Assembly (NCBI RefSeq): GCF_002443255.2
Contig: NW_019211455.1
Coordinates: 42,158,837-42,222,836, forward strand
Source: Varroa destructor
Lineage: Eukaryota > Arthropoda > Arachnida > Mesostigmata > Varroidae
Length of the DNA: 64,000 bases
Direction: 5' to 3'
The notes beneath the pieces are model-generated. The model did no database searches and was not told the origin of the DNA. It saw only the letters and a program-made list of their open reading frames with translations. Made by a program: the position numbers and the translations under genes. Numbering within the stretch: the stretch's first letter is position 1; each line of letters begins with the position of its first letter. Below are positions 63,591-64,000 of the stretch, one piece after another.

Positions 63591-63958
63591 CCATGGAATC
63601 AATAACGGGTCCGGATGAGCTCAATGAATGGTGCGTTGCCTGTTTGTTCTATCATAATACTGAAGGTAGGAAGACGAGGAAACAGTAAGGAGAAGACTCT
63701 ACAGATCTACGGTGCGATGCCTTTTCTATTATTGCTGTAAAGGCAATAGAAGGAGATGAAGAAAAAGGAGACGCATTGGATGCTTTTCCCTGGCGCATTC
63801 GTCGTGTATTACATACTTCGTGCCTCGTTTTTCAAGACTTTTTGAACGCGTTCAACGATGGAATTGGACGAGTTCCGGACGGAGTGTCTCAGAACGCGTG
63901 GGGAAACAAAACATCGTGCGGAAATCAAAATTCATACGAAAGTCCATTTTTTTCTTGA
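63591..63958 (+). CDS. Coding-like plus-strand segment, possibly broken or spliced
   Basis: One frame is protein-like over about 120 codons with a single TAA at 63686. The first part starts with ATG in a strong context (gccATGg) and encodes MESITGPDELNEWCVAC..., reaching a possible donor (TGAAG|GTAGGAAG) near 63664. The second part, after the TAA, reads LRCDAFSIIAVKAIEGDEEK, then FPWRIRRV and later NAFNDGIGRVPDGV, and ends at a TGA at 63956. The gap between possible donor and next AG is too short for a normal intron, so it could be two exons with misplaced boundaries, a decayed gene, or chance. No domain is recognised. It may mark the beginning of a neighbouring plus-strand gene. Confidence 0.18.
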
Positions 63959-64000
63959 TCGTTGACTATCTACTATACTCGAACGGAAAGCTTTCTTACG

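Noticed and set aside
63214..63618. 134-codon plus-strand frame
   Set aside because: Overlaps the slightly better candidate segment that starts at 63591 and shows no domain; likely chance.

Overview
The window is eukaryotic nuclear DNA, almost certainly from an animal. No long open reading frame or operon-like layout is present. The sequence is moderately AT-rich, with simple repeats ((GA)n, (TA)n, (TAG)n, (ATT)n, (CA)n) and homopolymer runs up to 28 bases. The genes visible are short exons bounded by canonical GT...AG splice sites and separated by introns of several kb. An arthropod such as a mite or tick would fit the composition and the low repeat content, but that is a guess; nothing here fixes the taxon.

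The main content is one very large minus-strand gene that fills most of the window and runs off its left edge. Reading right to left on the minus strand, the best-supported exons are: (A) a signal-peptide exon at 59729-59536, (B) 50770-50698, (C) 24817-24758, (D) 13825-13745, (E) 9091-8831 and (F) 1568-1404. C to F are 60, 81, 261 and 165 nt, all in phase 0 at both ends. A ends in phase 2 and B accepts phase 2 and returns to phase 0, so A-B-C-D-E-F reads through with no frame break (about 278 residues). Weaker candidate exons lie at 36483-36435, 26802-26731 and 877-844.

The predicted protein starts with a hydrophobic signal peptide. A cysteine box built across exons C, D and E follows, with spacing C-x5-C-x2-C-x3-C-x13-C-x7-C-x3-C-x3-C. 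Next come an acidic linker and a fibronectin type III (FnIII) domain split between E and F, with four N-glycosylation sequons. The first four cysteines of the box have the spacing I remember for the N-terminal cysteine box of anosmin-1, and parts also resemble the N-terminus of the ROS1/Sevenless receptor kinases. The WAP domain that follows the box in anosmin is absent. The gene therefore encodes the N-terminus of a secreted or cell-surface Cys-box/FnIII protein, and whether it is a receptor kinase or an anosmin-like matrix protein is decided by exons outside the window.

Region by region: 1-1403 is an intron plus one weak candidate exon; 1404-9091 holds the two FnIII exons; 9092-24817 holds the other two Cys-box exons; 24818-59535 is mostly intron, with exon B and weak candidates; 59536-59729 is the first coding exon; 59730-60600 is probable 5' UTR and promoter-proximal sequence with a strong pyrimidine strand bias; 60600-64000 is probably intergenic, with an uncertain plus-strand coding-like segment at 63.59-63.96 kb. 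No rRNA, intact tRNA, CRISPR array or intact transposon was recognised.
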